64,000 nt of DNA from JADMJV01 sp964649085 (GTDB lineage: Bacteria > Vulcanimicrobiota > Xenobia > Xenobiales > JADMJV01): positions 1 through 64,000 of the forward strand of contig CAZYPN010000031.1 in NCBI GenBank assembly GCA_964649085.1. Direction: 5' to 3'. Shown here piece by piece: positions 1 to 8,663 of the stretch. The notes beneath the pieces were generated by a model. The model saw only the letters and a list, made by a program, of their open reading frames with translations, was not told where the DNA came from and did no database searches. Positions within the stretch are counted from its first letter, which is position 1, and every line of letters begins with the position of its first letter. The position numbers were made by a program, and so were the translations under genes.

Positions 1-244
1 ATAATTCCAGACAGAAAATTCCTTCACCCATTTGGGTTAGTATATTCGGGTGGGGGACATCGGCCCGTGAGCTGTCGTAAACCCGATGGCACAGGCATCA
101 TGTCGTTGCTAGACATGAAGAATGTTCCTAGCCGACTTCCAGTTTGTGGTGAAATCCTAACGACTTCAACCATGGGCTTCAAGTCGGCCCGACCATTCCA
201 TCCTGGCCAGGATTCCAAGCCGCTGCGGCCAAGTCCATGCCCCC
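1..244. other. 5' flank without a convincing gene
   Basis: No open frame here looks like a real protein; those present are antisense or out-of-frame extensions of the acylase gene that follows. The only structure seen is a perfect 6-bp inverted repeat (CATGTC at 99-104, GACATG at 112-117, 7-nt loop). No clear promoter or terminator is visible. Confidence 0.5.
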
Positions 245-2608
245 ATGAGTCGCCTGTTTGCCTGGGCCGGAGCTGGCCTCTGTGCCCTGACGGCCGCCCT
301 GTATGCCCACTATCGACGTCCACTTCCGCGCACACGGGGACGGCTGGAGTTGCCGGGGTTGCGACAACCCGTCGAGGTCGCTCGCGATGCCCGCGGCATA
401 CCCACGCTTCGAGCCAGTTGCTGGGCTGACGCCTGGAGGGCGCTGGGTTGGGTGCACGCTCAGGATCGACCGTTTCAAATGGATCTTCAGCGCCGCATTG
501 CTTCCGGGCGTCTCAGTGAAGTGTTGGGGACTCGTACCCTCAGGGCCGACCGTTTCTTGCGTCGCCACGACCTGCAACAGGCGGCCGGGGCCGAGTGGAA
601 CGAGGCCGATGCTCACGAGAGAGCCATGTTGACGGCCTATGCCGAAGGCGTCAACGCCTGCTGGAAAAGCCAGCCTCGAGCCAGCGAGTTCGTCTGGTTG
701 GGCTATCGTCCCGAGAACTGGACGCCGGTTGACAGCTTTCTCTGGGTGAAAGGCATGGCCCACGACCTGGCCAGCAACTGGGAACACGAACTGATCCGCA
801 CCTGGCTCTTGCTGCAGGGGGTGGGGCTTCAGCAACTGGCTCTGCTCTCGCTGCATCCCCCTGCGGGCATGCCTGAATTGGGGCCCACCAGTTCCCAAAC
901 CCGCGATTCTGTGCGCCAATTGTTGTCGGAATATCAGGCCGTACGCGATCTGCTGCCGGAAGGGTTCGACCCGGGCCACCCGCTGGGCAGCAACGCCTGG
1001 GCTGTGGACGGGCGGCGCAGCACCAGCGGTTATCCCTTGCTGGCCAACGACCCCCATCTGGCCATGAAAGTGCCGGATTTTTGGTATCAGGTGGGGCTGC
1101 AGGTCGAGGGTCGGACCCTCATGGGAGCCAGCATGCCCGGTTTGCCCGGGGTGATTCTCGGCCAGAACGGTGACCTGGCCTGGGGAGTGACCAATGCCTA
1201 CATCGATGTTCAGGATCTGTTCCTGGAGCAAGTGGATTGGCAGCGGCAGTTGGTGATGGGACCGGCCGGGCCCGAAGAGCTGCAGGTGCGCTCTCACTGG
1301 CTGGCGGGCAAGGCCTACAACACCTACCTTACGGCTCGCGGTCCGCTGCTTTCGGGATGCCCCGATCAGGGCCCCTGGGGACTGAGTCTGGCCTGGTCGG
1401 GTCGGGCCCCGGGTCACTTCTTTCGGGCCCTGGACGGTCTGCATCGGGCCACCTCGCTCGAAGATGCGCGCAGGGCCCTGGCCGACTGGCATTTGCCGGT
1501 GCTGAACTTCATTCTGGCCGACCGCCAGGGTATCGCCCATCAGGTGGGGGGGCGCCTGCCGAGACGCCGGGACGGCAGCGGATTGGTTGTGGCTCCTGCC
1601 TGGGAGGGCACCTGGGCCTGGAACGGCTGCCTGAGTTACCAGGAAAATCCGGCCACCTATGGGCCCGAATCAGGCCTGCTGGTCAGCGCCAATCATAGTG
1701 TGAAGGCCAATCACGGACAGTTTTTGTCGTGGGACTTCAATCCCGGCTTCCGGGCCGAACGCATCGAGGAAATGCTGGCCGAGCAGCCACGCCACAGCCT
1801 CGAGAGTTTTGCCCGCATCCAGCTCGATCAGGGGTCTACGCTGGCGCGGCGTATGTTGGGCCAGTTGCAGTGGCTGCAGGCCCACCGGCCCCTGACCCGC
1901 CAGGCCCTGGAGTTGTTGCGCAACTGGAACGGCCAGCTCAGCGCCGACAGTGCCGCTGCCTGCATCTACTCGGCCTGGCTCAACAACCTGTGCGATCGCA
2001 TGGTGTTGAATCTGGTGGGCGACGAGTGCAGTCGGTTCTTGCTGGGCAAAGCCAGTTTCCACCCCCTCGATCAGCACCCCAGCCTGGCCAGCCGCCTTTT
2101 CGGCAGCGTGGTGCTGGCCTGCTGCCAGCGCGACCCCAACTGGCTGCGGCCCGGCCAGAGTTGGGAACAACATCTACAGGGCTCCTTCGAATCGGCCCTG
2201 CAGCGTCTCAAGCAGCGCCTGGGTGGCGAGCCCTCCAGCTGGGCCTGGGGGCGGTTGCACCGCCTGCACATTTCCCATCCTCTGGGCAAGCTGGGACCCC
2301 TTTTTCCACACCTCGGCCCTTTTCCGGTGGGGGGCGACGCCGAGTCGCCCAACCAGACCGGTTATGCCAGTGAAGACGGTCTGCCGGGCGCCATCCACAT
2401 CGGCGCATCCTGGCGTTTTCTTTGCGACACCGCCGATTATACCCTCAGTCAAACGGCCCATTGCCCCGGCCAGTCGGGCCACCCGGGCAGCCGACACTAT
2501 GCCGATGGCCTGGCCGACTGGCTGGCGGGGCGCTATCATCAGCCCCTGCGCGCCAGGCCACAATCGATTCTGCTGCTGCATCCGGCAGGGAACCCCGAGT
2601 CCTCGTAG
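245..2608 (+). CDS. Penicillin acylase family N-terminal-nucleophile hydrolase
   Basis: A 787-residue protein of the penicillin/acyl-homoserine-lactone acylase family. These enzymes hydrolyse amide bonds and mature by self-cleavage before a catalytic serine. The N-terminus has a hydrophobic stretch (about residues 5-20) followed by arginines, so it is probably exported or membrane-anchored. The expected nucleophile lies in GSNAWAV, with Ser249 as the predicted first residue of the beta chain. It is followed by the family's LANDPHL and PGLPGVILGQNGDLAWG segments. The length fits an unprocessed precursor. The ATG at 245 lacks a strong ribosome site but gives a sensible export signal. The substrate (beta-lactam, homoserine lactone or another amide) cannot be told from sequence. 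selD starts 12 bases downstream. Confidence 0.9.
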   Translation: MSRLFAWAGAGLCALTAALYAHYRRPLPRTRGRLELPGLRQPVEVARDARGIPTLRASCWADAWRALGWVHAQDRPFQMDLQRRIASGRLSEVLGTRTLRADRFLRRHDLQQAAGAEWNEADAHERAMLTAYAEGVNACWKSQPRASEFVWLGYRPENWTPVDSFLWVKGMAHDLASNWEHELIRTWLLLQGVGLQQLALLSLHPPAGMPELGPTSSQTRDSVRQLLSEYQAVRDLLPEGFDPGHPLGSNAWAVDGRRSTSGYPLLANDPHLAMKVPDFWYQVGLQVEGRTLMGASMPGLPGVILGQNGDLAWGVTNAYIDVQDLFLEQVDWQRQLVMGPAGPEELQVRSHWLAGKAYNTYLTARGPLLSGCPDQGPWGLSLAWSGRAPGHFFRALDGLHRATSLEDARRALADWHLPVLNFILADRQGIAHQVGGRLPRRRDGSGLVVAPAWEGTWAWNGCLSYQENPATYGPESGLLVSANHSVKANHGQFLSWDFNPGFRAERIEEMLAEQPRHSLESFARIQLDQGSTLARRMLGQLQWLQAHRPLTRQALELLRNWNGQLSADSAAACIYSAWLNNLCDRMVLNLVGDECSRFLLGKASFHPLDQHPSLASRLFGSVVLACCQRDPNWLRPGQSWEQHLQGSFESALQRLKQRLGGEPSSWAWGRLHRLHISHPLGKLGPLFPHLGPFPVGGDAESPNQTGYASEDGLPGAIHIGASWRFLCDTADYTLSQTAHCPGQSGHPGSRHYADGLADWLAGRYHQPLRARPQSILLLHPAGNPESS

Positions 2609-2620
2609 CAGTCCCGCAGC

Positions 2621-3652
2621 ATGTCCGACTTACGATTGACCAGCCTTTCCAGCTGCGCCGGTTGAGCCTCCAAGGTACGTCCTGAGGACCTGGAGCAGGT
2701 TCTGCTTCAGCTCAACCCCGTAACTGACAATCGAATATTGGGTTCTGGCAACCACTATGACGATGCCGTGGTCTTTCGCGTCAACGAAGTGACCACGCTG
2801 GTGCAGACCGTGGACTTTTTCACGCCCATCGTCGACGACCCTTATTGGTATGGTCGCATTGCCGCAGCCAACTCGCTGTCCGACGTCTATGCTATGGGAG
2901 GGCGGCCGATCAGCGCCATGAACATCTGCTGTTTCCCCACGCGCAAGCTGGGCCCGGCGGTATTGGCCCAAATTTTGCGCGGCGCTCAGGAGGCGCTCAC
3001 CATGGCCGGCGCGCTGCTGGCCGGCGGGCACACCGTGGAGGATGAGGAGCCCAAGTTCGGCCTGGCCGTAACCGGCCTGATCGACCCTCAGGCGGTGGCC
3101 TTTAAGGGCGGGCTTCAGGCCGGCCAGCAACTGTGGCTCACCAAGCCACTGGGCACAGGCGTTCTGACCACGGCCCACAAGCGTGATCTGATCGGGCCCG
3201 AGGAACTGCAGGAGGCCATCGAATGGATGGCCCAGCTCAACGACGTTCCCAGCCAGTTGATGATGCAGCTGGGCTGCCGCGCGGCCACCGACATTACTGG
3301 CTACGGGCTGCTGGGTCACGCCCTGGAAATGGCCCGGGCCAGCCAGGTTCAGTTGGTGTTCCAATCGGCCGGCGTGCCCCTGCTCTCGCGAGCCCTGGAG
3401 CTGCGACAGCAGGGTGCTTTTCCCGGAGGCAGCGCGGCCAATCGGGCCTGGGTCGAGGCCAGCGGCTTGCTGAGCCGGGCCGAAGGCGTGGCCGACCCCT
3501 TGCTGGATTTGCTGGCCGACGCCCAAACCTCGGGGGGCTTGCTGCTGGGTCTGGCGGCCGGAACACCCTTCGACACTTCCATGCAGCAGCAAGGTCGCCA
3601 GGCCTGGTGCGTGGGCCGGGTGGAAGCCGGCCTGGGGGTGCGCGTCGAATAG
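2621..3652 (+). CDS. selD: Selenide, water dikinase with predicted selenocysteine at codon 15
   Basis: SelD makes selenophosphate from selenide and ATP, the selenium donor for Sec-tRNA and selenouridine. The frame from ATG 2621 runs through an in-frame TGA at 2663-2665 and continues without a break to the stop at 3652, giving 343 residues (E. coli SelD has 347). Around the TGA the peptide is SSCAG-U-ASKVRPEDLEQVL, which aligns with E. coli HGAG-C-GCKISPKVLETIL, so the TGA sits exactly at the catalytic Cys17 position. Downstream are the ATP-binding GSGNHYDDAVVF region (NPVTDNRILGSG), DVYAMGG, AGGHTVEDEEP and TDITGYGLLGH motifs. Standard gene callers would begin at the TTG at 2738 and lose the active site. 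The selA, selB and selC genes are not in this window. Selenocysteine-containing SelD is known elsewhere, for example in Haemophilus. Confidence 0.92.
2666..2696 (+). promoter_or_regulatory. Candidate bacterial SECIS element in selD
   Basis: Immediately 3' of the UGA the mRNA can fold into a hairpin. The lower stem is CUCCA (2668-2672) with UGGAG (2691-2695), and the upper stem is GUCC (2679-2682) with GGAC (2686-2689), closed by a UGA triloop (2683-2685) that carries a G. The loop starts 17 nt after the UGA codon, which is inside the spacing known for bacterial SECIS elements bound by SelB. The asymmetric internal loop between the stems is large, so the fold is plausible but not proven. Confidence 0.6.
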
Positions 3653-3657
3653 CCCGA

Positions 3658-4131
3658 TTACTCGGGTAGTCGGCGGGCCAGCTCGACGAGCTGCTCGAAT
3701 GCCTTGCCCCAGCCCTCGTGAAAGCCCATCGCTGCGTGTTGGGCCGCGCCCTCGGCGTGCTTATGGATGGCCCGGGCCCGATAGAGCACCTGTCCATCGG
3801 GCAGGTCTTCCAGCGTAACCTCGCAACTGAAGAAGCTCTCGGTCAACGGTTGGAAACCGGGCCCCAGAGCGTCGGTGAACACCAATCGGCGCTGCGGCTC
3901 CACCACCAGAAAGCAGCCTGGCGAAGCCGGCAGGTTCACGCCGTCCGGTCCCTGCATTTGGGTGAAAAAGCAACCGCCGGGCCACAGCTCCAGGGTGCAG
4001 TCTACCACCCGGTAAGGAAGGGGGCAGAACCACTGCATGAGCAGCTGGGGGTCGGTCCAGCAGGCCCACAGCCGCTCCCGTGACACGTCGGTGGTGCGTT
4101 CCAGCAACAGCTGGCAATCCTCGGCAATCAC
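3658..4131 (-). CDS. SRPBCC/AHSA1-type polyketide-cyclase-fold protein
   Basis: A 157-residue START-fold protein of the activator-of-Hsp90-ATPase-1 (AHSA1/YndB) group. The markers are the N-terminal ERTTDVSRERLWACWTDP, WFCPLPYRVVDCTLELWPGG and the C-terminal GFHEGWGKAFEQLVELARRL. Such proteins bind hydrophobic ligands; the ligand here is unknown. The start is GTG at 4131, because this overlaps the TGA of the YCII-type gene upstream (GTGA) and gives the usual family length. A longer upstream frame is only antisense and out-of-frame sequence. It is the last gene of a three-gene unit with 4-base overlaps at both junctions, so the three are probably translated together. Confidence 0.85.
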   Translation of the reverse strand: MIAEDCQLLLERTTDVSRERLWACWTDPQLLMQWFCPLPYRVVDCTLELWPGGCFFTQMQGPDGVNLPASPGCFLVVEPQRRLVFTDALGPGFQPLTESFFSCEVTLEDLPDGQVLYRARAIHKHAEGAAQHAAMGFHEGWGKAFEQLVELARRLPE

Positions 4132-4466
4132 GGTGTGACCTGCAACTGGCGCACAGGACGCACCTCGATGCTTCCATACCGGGCGGGCGGGATGCCAGCG
4201 GCAATCTCGAGGGCCTGATCCAGACTGTCGGCTTCGACGAGATAAAAACCGGCCAGCATCTCTTTGGTTTCGGCGAAGGGCCCGTCGGTCAAGGCCAGCT
4301 TGCCCTGGCGCACCCTTACCGTTGTGGCTGTGGTGGTGGGATGCAGCGGTTCGGCGGCCAGCAGTTTTCCACTGTTGACCAGCCCCTGAGCATATTCGGC
4401 GCAGCATGCATCGGGACAGGCCGACCAGTTTTCCTGGTCCAGGTAGACACTCAGCAGGTATTTCAT
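4128..4466 (-). CDS. YCII-related (DGPF domain) protein
   Basis: A 112-residue YciI-like protein with the characteristic LTDGPFAETKEMLAGFYLVEA stretch split over residues about 58-78. The N-terminus MKYLLSVYLDQE is the usual first strand of the fold. Family members are often found beside VOC and SRPBCC proteins or ECF sigma factors, and their reactions are mostly unknown. The ATG at 4466 overlaps the upstream VOC gene's TGA (ATGA), and the 3' end overlaps the next gene (GTGA). No sigma factor gene is adjacent here. Confidence 0.87.
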   Translation of the reverse strand: MKYLLSVYLDQENWSACPDACCAEYAQGLVNSGKLLAAEPLHPTTTATTVRVRQGKLALTDGPFAETKEMLAGFYLVEADSLDQALEIAAGIPPARYGSIEVRPVRQLQVTP

Positions 4467-4900
4467 GATTGAGTCTCCATCGGAATCGTCTCTCCATTCA
4501 CAATCCAGGGTGTGCCGAAGCGGTCGACCAGCATGCCCCAGGTTTTGGCCCAGAAGGTGGGTTGCAGGTCCATGACCACGGTTCCCCCTTCGGCCAGGGC
4601 TCGAAATCGGAGTTCGGCCTCTTCGACAGTGTCGTAGTTCAGAGTCAACTGAAAACCCTTCATGCCTTCGTAGGGTCGGTCGCTGCAGCAATGGTCACCG
4701 GCCATCAGCACGCCACCCTGGGGCAGGTTCAAGCAGGCATGCATAATGGAATCTTTTGACTCGGGCGGCATCTGCCCGGCCATAGGAGATTCTCCCTGGC
4801 TGAGCATGGCCTCGATCTGGCCTTCCAGGGCCTGGGCATAGAATTGCATGGCTTCACGGCAGTTGCCGTTGAAAGCGAGATAAGCAATGGGTTGGGGCAT
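4463..4900 (-). CDS. VOC superfamily PhnB-like protein
   Basis: A 145-residue protein of the vicinal-oxygen-chelate fold, PhnB/3-demethylubiquinone methyltransferase-like subgroup. It begins MPQPIAYLAFNGNCREAMQFY, and has HACLNLPQGGVLMAGD in the middle and FWAKTWGMLVDRFGTPW near the C-terminus, all typical. No enzymatic activity can be assigned. The ATG at 4900 is preceded by a good ribosome site (GGAGG, complement of 4909-4913). It is the first gene of the VOC-YCII-SRPBCC unit, and the promoter should lie in the 170-bp divergent gap shared with the phosphate transporter. Confidence 0.87.
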   Translation of the reverse strand: MPQPIAYLAFNGNCREAMQFYAQALEGQIEAMLSQGESPMAGQMPPESKDSIMHACLNLPQGGVLMAGDHCCSDRPYEGMKGFQLTLNYDTVEEAELRFRALAEGGTVVMDLQPTFWAKTWGMLVDRFGTPWIVNGETIPMETQS

Positions 4901-5071
4901 GGTTCATTCCTCCGTTCTGTGGCATAGTCGTTTCCCAATCCGAGAAATCGACAACAAGCAGGGGACGGCTCAGCAATCACGTAGGCGCTAGACCAATTCT
5001 GCTGACCGTTGCTCGCATTGACCCCGGAGAAATCGGGTTACAAGGCGGCCAATCAAGACAGAACTTTCGGA

Positions 5072-6523
5072 ATGGGTAGAGCTGCGGTGGAAAGCATCTT
5101 TTTCGACTTCACCCCCGATACTCGCACGCTGGGGCTGCTGGCGCTGGCGGTTGGCTTCGCCCTCTTCTACCAGGCGGTCAACGGTTTTCACGACACCGCC
5201 AATGCGGTGGCCACGGTGGTCTACACTCGTTCGATGCGCGACAATGCGGCCGTCGTTCTTTCCGGGGTCTGCAACTTACTGGGGGTCTTGCTCAGCGGCG
5301 TGGGGGTGGCTTATGCCATCGTCAATCTGCTGCCTCTGGATGCGGTGGTGGGCGATACCCACGGCCAGTTCGCACTGGTGTTTGCCGTGCTGACGGGGGC
5401 GCTGATCTGGAATCTGGGCACCTGGTTTTTTGGCATTCCCGCTTCCAGTTCTCACGCCCTGATCGGAGCCGTGTTGGGCGTTGGAGTGGTGCATGGCTGG
5501 TTGTCGGGTGCGGGGATGTCGGCGGGCCTGAATCTGAAGCAGGTCTACAAAGTATTCATCGCACTGCTGGTGTCGCCGCTGGCCGGTTTCATTTTTGCGG
5601 CGCTCATGTTGCTGGCGTTGAAACGGGTCATCAATGACCCTGTGCTGTATCAGGCCCCCGAGGGGGAAGACCCTCCGCCCTTTTGGATTCGCTTTCTGCT
5701 GATCTTCAGCTGCGCCGGGGTCAGCTTCGCCCACGGCAGCAACGACGGCCAGAAGGGCATGGGCCTGATGATGCTGATCCTCATGGGTCTGGCTCCGGTT
5801 AGCTTTGCCGTGAACATGCGGGCCACACCCGAACAGGTGCAACTGGTGGTGCGCACCACTACCGTCGCTCAAACCGTGGTGAGTTCGCGCCTGGAGCGAC
5901 CGGCCAAAGCCGGCGACCCGAAGGATGCCCTGTTCCGCGATCGGTTGCAAAAAATTGTGGAAGAGACCCGGCTCACTCTGGCCACCCTGAAACCGGTGGA
6001 GCAGATCGATCAGGTGCCTCAAGACCAGCGATTCGCCCTGCGTAAGCACCTGCTGCTGGCCTACCGCTCGGCCTACAATCTGAGAAAGAGCCGGGAGTTG
6101 TGGATGCAGCCCGACGAATTTCAGGCCATGAAGGCTTACGAACGAGCCGTGCGCGACCTGATCGAGTATGTCAGCGGCTGGGTGAAGGTCTCGGTGGCTC
6201 TGGCCCTGGGAATCGGCACCATGATCGGTTGGAGGCGCGTGGCCGTAACGGTGGGGGAGAAGATCGGCGACCAGCCCATGACCTATGCACAGGGGATGTC
6301 GGCCCAGGTGGTGGCCATGTTCACCATCGGTGCGGGCGACGTGCTGGGCATGCCCGTCAGCACCACCCACGTGGTGTCCTCGGGAGTTGCCGGCTCCATG
6401 GTGGCCAACGGTTCCAGGCTGCAGCGCAAGACGATGGTCAACATTCTGATGGCCTGGCTGCTGACGCTGCCGGCCAGTATGGTGCTCTCGGGCCTGGCCT
6501 ACTGGATCTTTTTGAAGATCTAA
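5072..6523 (+). CDS. PiT-family inorganic phosphate transporter
   Basis: A 483-residue polytopic membrane protein that should import phosphate with protons, sodium or a divalent metal. Both halves of the PiT signature are visible: NGFHDTANAVATVV near residue 37, and FAHGSNDGQKGMG plus GMPVSTTHVVSSGV in the second half, flanked by clear membrane segments. A hydrophilic, charged cytoplasmic loop of roughly 100 residues (about 280-380) separates the halves. The ATG at 5072 is preferred over the TTG at 5009, whose extra 21 residues look non-coding. The YbaK-like gene starts 4 bases after the stop. No Pho box was recognised. Confidence 0.93.
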   Translation: MGRAAVESIFFDFTPDTRTLGLLALAVGFALFYQAVNGFHDTANAVATVVYTRSMRDNAAVVLSGVCNLLGVLLSGVGVAYAIVNLLPLDAVVGDTHGQFALVFAVLTGALIWNLGTWFFGIPASSSHALIGAVLGVGVVHGWLSGAGMSAGLNLKQVYKVFIALLVSPLAGFIFAALMLLALKRVINDPVLYQAPEGEDPPPFWIRFLLIFSCAGVSFAHGSNDGQKGMGLMMLILMGLAPVSFAVNMRATPEQVQLVVRTTTVAQTVVSSRLERPAKAGDPKDALFRDRLQKIVEETRLTLATLKPVEQIDQVPQDQRFALRKHLLLAYRSAYNLRKSRELWMQPDEFQAMKAYERAVRDLIEYVSGWVKVSVALALGIGTMIGWRRVAVTVGEKIGDQPMTYAQGMSAQVVAMFTIGAGDVLGMPVSTTHVVSSGVAGSMVANGSRLQRKTMVNILMAWLLTLPASMVLSGLAYWIFLKI

Positions 6524-6527
6524 ACCG

Positions 6528-7022
6528 GTGGCTCAGGACGTTCCCCAAACGCCAGCCGTGCGGGCCCTCAAGGCCGCAGGCGTGGCCTTTACCGTTCATC
6601 TCTACGCCTATCAAGAGCGTGGCGGCACCGCCCACAGCAGCGCGGCCCTGGGGGTGGCCGAACATCAGGTGATCAAAACCCTGGTCCTGGAGGACGAGCG
6701 TCGCCGCGCGCTGGTGGTGCTGATGCACGGCGATCAACGGGTTTCCACCAAAGCGCTGGCCCGACTGCTGGGATGTAAGTCCATCACCCCCTGCCAGCCG
6801 GAGGTGGCCCACAAGCACAGCGGATATCTGGTAGGCGGAACCTCGCCTTTGGGAATGCGCAAGGCCCTACCCATCTATGCCGAGCGCTCGATTTTTGAAC
6901 TGCCATCGGTCTATATCAACGGGGGGAAAAGGGGCTTTTTGGTAGGCTTGCAAAGCCAGGACCTGCAGCGCCTGCTCTCGCCCACCCTGGTCGAGGTGGG
7001 TCAGGCCGGGGAGCACTCCTGA
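6528..7022 (+). CDS. YbaK/EbsC-type Cys-tRNA(Pro) deacylase
   Basis: A 164-residue aminoacyl-tRNA editing domain protein. It hydrolyses mischarged aminoacyl-tRNA in trans, as YbaK does for Cys-tRNA(Pro). Landmarks are the lysine-containing strand VIKTLVLEDE, the basic RVSTKALARLLGCKSI helix, VGGTSPLGMRKALPI and the C-terminal YINGGKRGFLVGL. The GTG start at 6528 is 4 bases after the phosphate transporter stop, so the two are co-transcribed. Its 3' end overlaps the convergent kinase-acetyltransferase gene by 22 bases. YbaK, ProX and EbsC subtypes are hard to separate by eye. Confidence 0.88.
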   Translation: MAQDVPQTPAVRALKAAGVAFTVHLYAYQERGGTAHSSAALGVAEHQVIKTLVLEDERRRALVVLMHGDQRVSTKALARLLGCKSITPCQPEVAHKHSGYLVGGTSPLGMRKALPIYAERSIFELPSVYINGGKRGFLVGLQSQDLQRLLSPTLVEVGQAGEHS

Positions 7023-8095
7023 CTCATTTCCATCAGTTCCAGCTCGACTCGAGGTCGCCCCACCCTGGGGTCGTCGGGGAAGGGCAGGCGCCGTCCCGTA
7101 TCGGAAAAACCGCGACGCCGATAGTAGTCCACCAGTTCTTGGCGCTGGGCGATGACGGTCAACCGGACCTGGCTACAGCCCCAGTCTCGGGCCTGTTCGC
7201 GGGTGCGGGCCAGCAAAGCCGACCCCAGGCCCTGGCCCTGACACTCGGGCAGCACGCTGAGCATCCCCAGGTGAAGCTCAGATTGCCGACGTTCCCAACA
7301 CACACAGCCGAGCAACTGGCCCTGGTCGGACCACATCGTTTCGATGTGGCTGGTCACACGAAACAGCTCCTCTTCGAGTTGCTCGGCCGAGGTTCGGGGG
7401 CCCTCCAGCAACCTGGCTTCGTGGCTCCAGCCCAGGCCGCTGCGATAGGCCCGATTGATGCACCGGGCCAGTTCCTCGGCGTCGGCCACCACGGCCCGGC
7501 GAAACAGGCGCTGGGGGAGCGTTCCCGCCTCTGCTTGTTGGATCTTCAACTGGCGTTCGATCTCGGGTCGCTGCTCGGGATGCCTGCGCAGATAGCCCAG
7601 CGAGTCGAGCATACTGAGCCAGTGGGCTCGGCGATAGAGCTCGGGGTCGGGGCAGAAATGGCGAAAGAACTGCACCCCCAGGTCTTCGGGCAGGTAGCGC
7701 AGTTCATAATCGAGGGTCCCGGGGCTGACATCTCCAAAATCGATCACGCCGACGAGTTTGCGATTCTCCATCCGCAGGTGGTCGGGGGAGAAGTCGCCGT
7801 GGATCCAGCCTTCGGGCAGGCTGCGTAGAAACGCCCACAGGTCGTCCCGCATGCGCTCCTGCTCGCAGGGCGTCCAGCCCGACCAATCCTCTGGCTGTAG
7901 GGGCACACCGGGCACAAAGCTCTCCACCAGATAGCCCGGACCGTGATCGATCAGGCGCGGGGCCAGCGGCGAGTCAAGCCTTGCGAGGAAAGCCGCTTCG
8001 CGGGCCAGGGCCCGAGCCGCGGTGACGTGACGCGCCACCTTGCGCACCCGATCCCCTTCGCGATACACCCTGCAATGGTCGCCCTCGCCCAGCAC
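7001..8095 (-). CDS. Fused APH-like kinase and GNAT acetyltransferase
   Basis: A 364-residue protein with two domains. Residues 1 to about 190 are a compact aminoglycoside-phosphotransferase/Kdo-kinase-like fold with the catalytic loop HGDFSPDHL (99-107) and the metal-binding IDFGD (118-122). Residues about 200-355 are a GNAT N-acetyltransferase with the acetyl-CoA loop QGQGLGSALL (286-295) and a C-terminal YYRRRGF. The frame is continuous through the join, so this is a real fusion. The start is GTG at 8095, which leaves a very short N-lobe, and the ribosome site is weak. A small molecule that is both phosphorylated and acetylated, as in aminoglycoside-type resistance, is possible but only inferred. 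Confidence 0.85.
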   Translation of the reverse strand: MLGEGDHCRVYREGDRVRKVARHVTAARALAREAAFLARLDSPLAPRLIDHGPGYLVESFVPGVPLQPEDWSGWTPCEQERMRDDLWAFLRSLPEGWIHGDFSPDHLRMENRKLVGVIDFGDVSPGTLDYELRYLPEDLGVQFFRHFCPDPELYRRAHWLSMLDSLGYLRRHPEQRPEIERQLKIQQAEAGTLPQRLFRRAVVADAEELARCINRAYRSGLGWSHEARLLEGPRTSAEQLEEELFRVTSHIETMWSDQGQLLGCVCWERRQSELHLGMLSVLPECQGQGLGSALLARTREQARDWGCSQVRLTVIAQRQELVDYYRRRGFSDTGRRLPFPDDPRVGRPRVELELMEMSQECSPA

Positions 8096-8144
8096 CTACT
8101 GGGCTTCCGGGCGGAGGATTTTCGACCTCCTCGAACCTCACGTT

Positions 8145-8633
8145 ATGTCAATCTTTGGCCTGGCCGCCGAGTGGCGGGATTGCGTATCCGAATTGCTGTG
8201 CCGATATGACCTGCCATCGCAAGACCTCTATCCTGCCCTGGCCAAGCTTCGCGATGCCCTGCATGCGCACCATCCCGCCGAGGTGGGCGAAGCCATCGAC
8301 GACCTGAGACTTGGCCTGATCAGCAGCCTGCACCAATTGGTCCCTTCTTGTGCGAACGACAGTCTCCACGAGAGAATCAGCCGACATCCCGACCTTTCGC
8401 GCGAAGATCGCCTGCTGCGACTGCTTGGACTCCAAGTGTCTGTTGTTGATGATGTGCAAAAGGCAAGATACGATGCCTGTGTCTTTTTTGCCCACAGTGT
8501 AGGAGAACTGCTGGGGCATCCGCCGTTGAGGCCCCCACGGGGTCCAGGACCAGGAGGCTCTGGAGTCCCACGTAAGCCTCGGACCCCCCGTCGTTCACCA
8601 GGCCACCAAAAGAACTTGGATGACGATGTGTAA
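8145..8633 (+). CDS. Hypothetical protein, alpha-helical
   Basis: A 162-residue frame starting at ATG 8145. Residues 1 to about 120 read like a real soluble helical protein (WRDCVSELLCRYDL, LYPALAKLRDALHAHHPAEV, LGLISSLHQLV). The last 40 residues are Pro/Arg/Gly-rich, which suggests either a low-complexity tail or that the true reading frame was lost near 8515. No family is recognised. It lies divergent from the kinase-acetyltransferase gene, with only about 50 bp between the starts, and 30 bp upstream of the lipoprotein esterase. No strong ribosome site is seen, so the gene is uncertain. Confidence 0.5.
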   Translation: MSIFGLAAEWRDCVSELLCRYDLPSQDLYPALAKLRDALHAHHPAEVGEAIDDLRLGLISSLHQLVPSCANDSLHERISRHPDLSREDRLLRLLGLQVSVVDDVQKARYDACVFFAHSVGELLGHPPLRPPRGPGPGGSGVPRKPRTPRRSPGHQKNLDDDV

Positions 8634-8663
8634 CCTGGTTCGGGCCGGCGGGGTATTCAGGAT

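Noticed and set aside
2738..3652. selD starting at TTG 2738
   Set aside because: It would drop the catalytic residue and the whole N-terminal glycine-rich loop; the same frame continues upstream through one TGA to an ATG with a perfect family match.
5009..5071. TTG start extending the phosphate transporter by 21 residues
   Set aside because: The extra peptide is polar and unlike PiT N-termini; ATG 5072 gives the normal beginning.
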